Positions 62,965 to 64,000 of a stretch of DNA of 64,000 nucleotides are shown one piece after another. The position numbers and the translations under genes are program-made. The DNA is from Ampullaceana balthica (Eukaryota > Mollusca > Gastropoda > Lymnaeidae): contig CALYLW010000070.1 in assembly GCA_944989445.1 (NCBI GenBank), positions 1,531,852-1,595,851 on the forward strand, written 5' to 3'. The notes under the pieces are model-generated. The model saw only the letters and a list, made by a program, of their open reading frames with translations, did no database searches and was not told where the DNA came from. The stretch's first letter is position 1. Each line of letters opens with the position of its first letter.

Positions 62965-63102
62965 TACTAGATATACGTGCTAACAAAGTGTAGAGACGTT
63001 TCAATTGTATCCTCTTGATCTTTAAAAATAAACTTCTTAGCCATCATCCATTATAACCTATCCGCCAACCCTTGGGATAATATTCCAGGACTGGCAACGC
63101 AG

Positions 63103-63350
63103 AGTATGAATCAGACGACAGTCTGGACAAACGTCATGTCTGTTTGTAACATCATACCGGAAGTGCTGAACGCCAAGTTCGACTCTGTTGACGACAATTC
63201 AACGATTTTCGTGACGTACGAATGTTTGACTGGCTTCTACATGTCGGGATCATCCAGGGTCTCATGTGACAAAAGTCAAGCACACTGGGGTCTTACTCCT
63301 ACCTGTCACATCATCAACAAGGACACCCGTGTGTTTACCACTGTCAGTAG
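63103..63350 (+). CDS. Sushi/CCP-domain exon of an extracellular protein
   Basis: After an acceptor ending CGCAG, the frame encodes one complete Sushi (complement control protein) module: C at S-V-C-N, then Y-E-C-L-T-G-F-Y, then V-S-C, then H-W-G-L-T-P-T-C, with the invariant Trp before the fourth Cys. Such modules form small disulfide-linked beta folds in secreted or membrane-attached adhesion and recognition proteins. A possible donor (AG followed by GTATCT) is at 63351. A tRNA-SINE begins within 30 bases, so the next exon lies beyond it or beyond the window. The rest of the gene is not identified, so no symbol is given. Confidence 0.7.
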
Positions 63351-63378
63351 GTATCTTATCATCACTCGTCTTCATATG

Positions 63379-63670
63379 TGGGACGTGGTGGTCGAGTGGC
63401 AGCGCACTGGACTGTCGTACCGATGGTCACGGGTTCGAATCCGTGTGAAGGCAAAGGTTTGTTCCCGGGGCCTAGGGCGTCCCTGAGTCACCCCGCTCCG
63501 AATGGGTACCTAACACTACATGTAGTTAGGCGGCTGGGTAATGCGTGGAACCCACAAAGCCGTGGCATGTGAATGCTGCATCACTTGCCAACAGATCATC
63601 TGTCATGGTCTGTGGACGCAACTATCTTCTGCATAGAAGGAGCGTCTGTATAGATAAGATAGATAAGATA
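63379..63670 (+). mobile_element. Complete tRNA-derived SINE, about 290 bp
   Basis: The head has A box TGGTCGAGTGG and B box GGTTCGAATCC (63432-63442). A central domain includes CCTGAGTCACCCCGCTCCGA and ATGGGTACCTAACACTA, a core shared by many molluscan SINEs. The 3' end TTCTGCATAGAAGGAGCGTC is followed by GATA/GATAA repeats. That 3' end is shared with the longer GATAA-tailed repeats elsewhere in this window. Confidence 0.85.
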
Positions 63671-63791
63671 TTTATTTTAGGACTGAGCAAAGAAACTCGT
63701 TTGTGTTGCTTATCTTATATCTGGGGCCGAGTGTGCTCATGACTGGGAAATACATGGTACCCGGGTACTCGGCTCATACATATTATTTTAA

Positions 63792-64000
63792 CAGAGGCGT
63801 CACTAGGGAGGGTTGGTGTCACCCAATGTGGTAGCGCTCACGGTGTCACCACCCTCACACGACTGACCCCATAGAGCGCCTCCGAGTAAGCCAGGGTTAA
63901 ATAACCGGAACATATAACCGGAATTTTACAGTTTGGTATCACCCCTTGTGTCGGGTGTCACACGATGCCGTCCGCACCCTCCGCGTCCCTCTAGAGACGC
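63792..64000. mobile_element. TIR element truncated by the window end
   Basis: The left end CAGAGGCGTCACTAGGGAGG is mirrored by CCCTCTAGAGACGC at the last bases of the window. GGTGTCACC motifs occur on both sides. The right terminus and target duplication lie outside, so the superfamily is not fixed. Confidence 0.7.

Noticed and set aside
63381..63455. Functional tRNA gene
   Set aside because: The A and B boxes are good, but the acceptor stem does not pair and the sequence continues into a SINE body and a GATAA tail.

Overview
This is an AT-rich animal genomic window, not bacterial. Genes are split by GT-AG introns, and most of the DNA is transposable elements and satellites. The tRNA-derived SINEs, Penelope-like ribozyme relics, Helitrons, many hAT elements and GATAA-tailed repeats suggest a mollusc, probably a gastropod. 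The species is inference; the animal origin is firm because two spliced genes could be rebuilt exon by exon.

Genes. (1) A complete TMEM243 homologue on the minus strand (4 coding exons, 118 aa, 5131 to 2176). (2) A complete secreted alpha-carbonic anhydrase on the minus strand (7 coding exons, 321 aa, 24386 to 12600). Its zinc ligands are intact, but a lysine sits at the proton-shuttle position. (3) On the plus strand near the right end, a Sushi/CCP-domain exon (63103-63350) and a possible upstream cysteine-rich exon (61586-61852) of an extracellular protein. No other convincing gene was found. The two minus-strand genes look functionally unrelated.

Layout. 1-800: LINE tail and Tigger-like transposase remnant. 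2176-5131: TMEM243. 5981-6713: Helitron with a TTG microsatellite. 8690-9790: ribozyme relic, terminal-inverted-repeat (TIR) element and a 58-bp tandem array. 12600-24386: carbonic anhydrase, with a 3.5-kb hAT in intron 3 and many repeats in intron 1. 24904-25504: Merlin element. 25540-25990: LINE relic. 28-29.6 kb: composite dispersed repeats. 30.2-40 kb: a 4.9-kb near-identical tandem duplication. 37378-52067: a 14.7-kb palindromic element with arms over 4 kb, a 6-bp target duplication (TSD) and two hAT insertions, one of which contains a third hAT. 54.3-57 kb: TA, 14-bp and 26-bp satellites. 57.6-64 kb: three hAT elements, a Helitron, a SINE and a truncated TIR element around the Sushi gene.

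The most unusual object is the giant palindromic element. It has clean termini and a perfect TSD, but no coding capacity and no obvious family. One of its ends was copied a second time by the 4.9-kb duplication. Seven hAT-type insertions in the window still carry perfect 8-bp TSDs, which points to long hAT activity.
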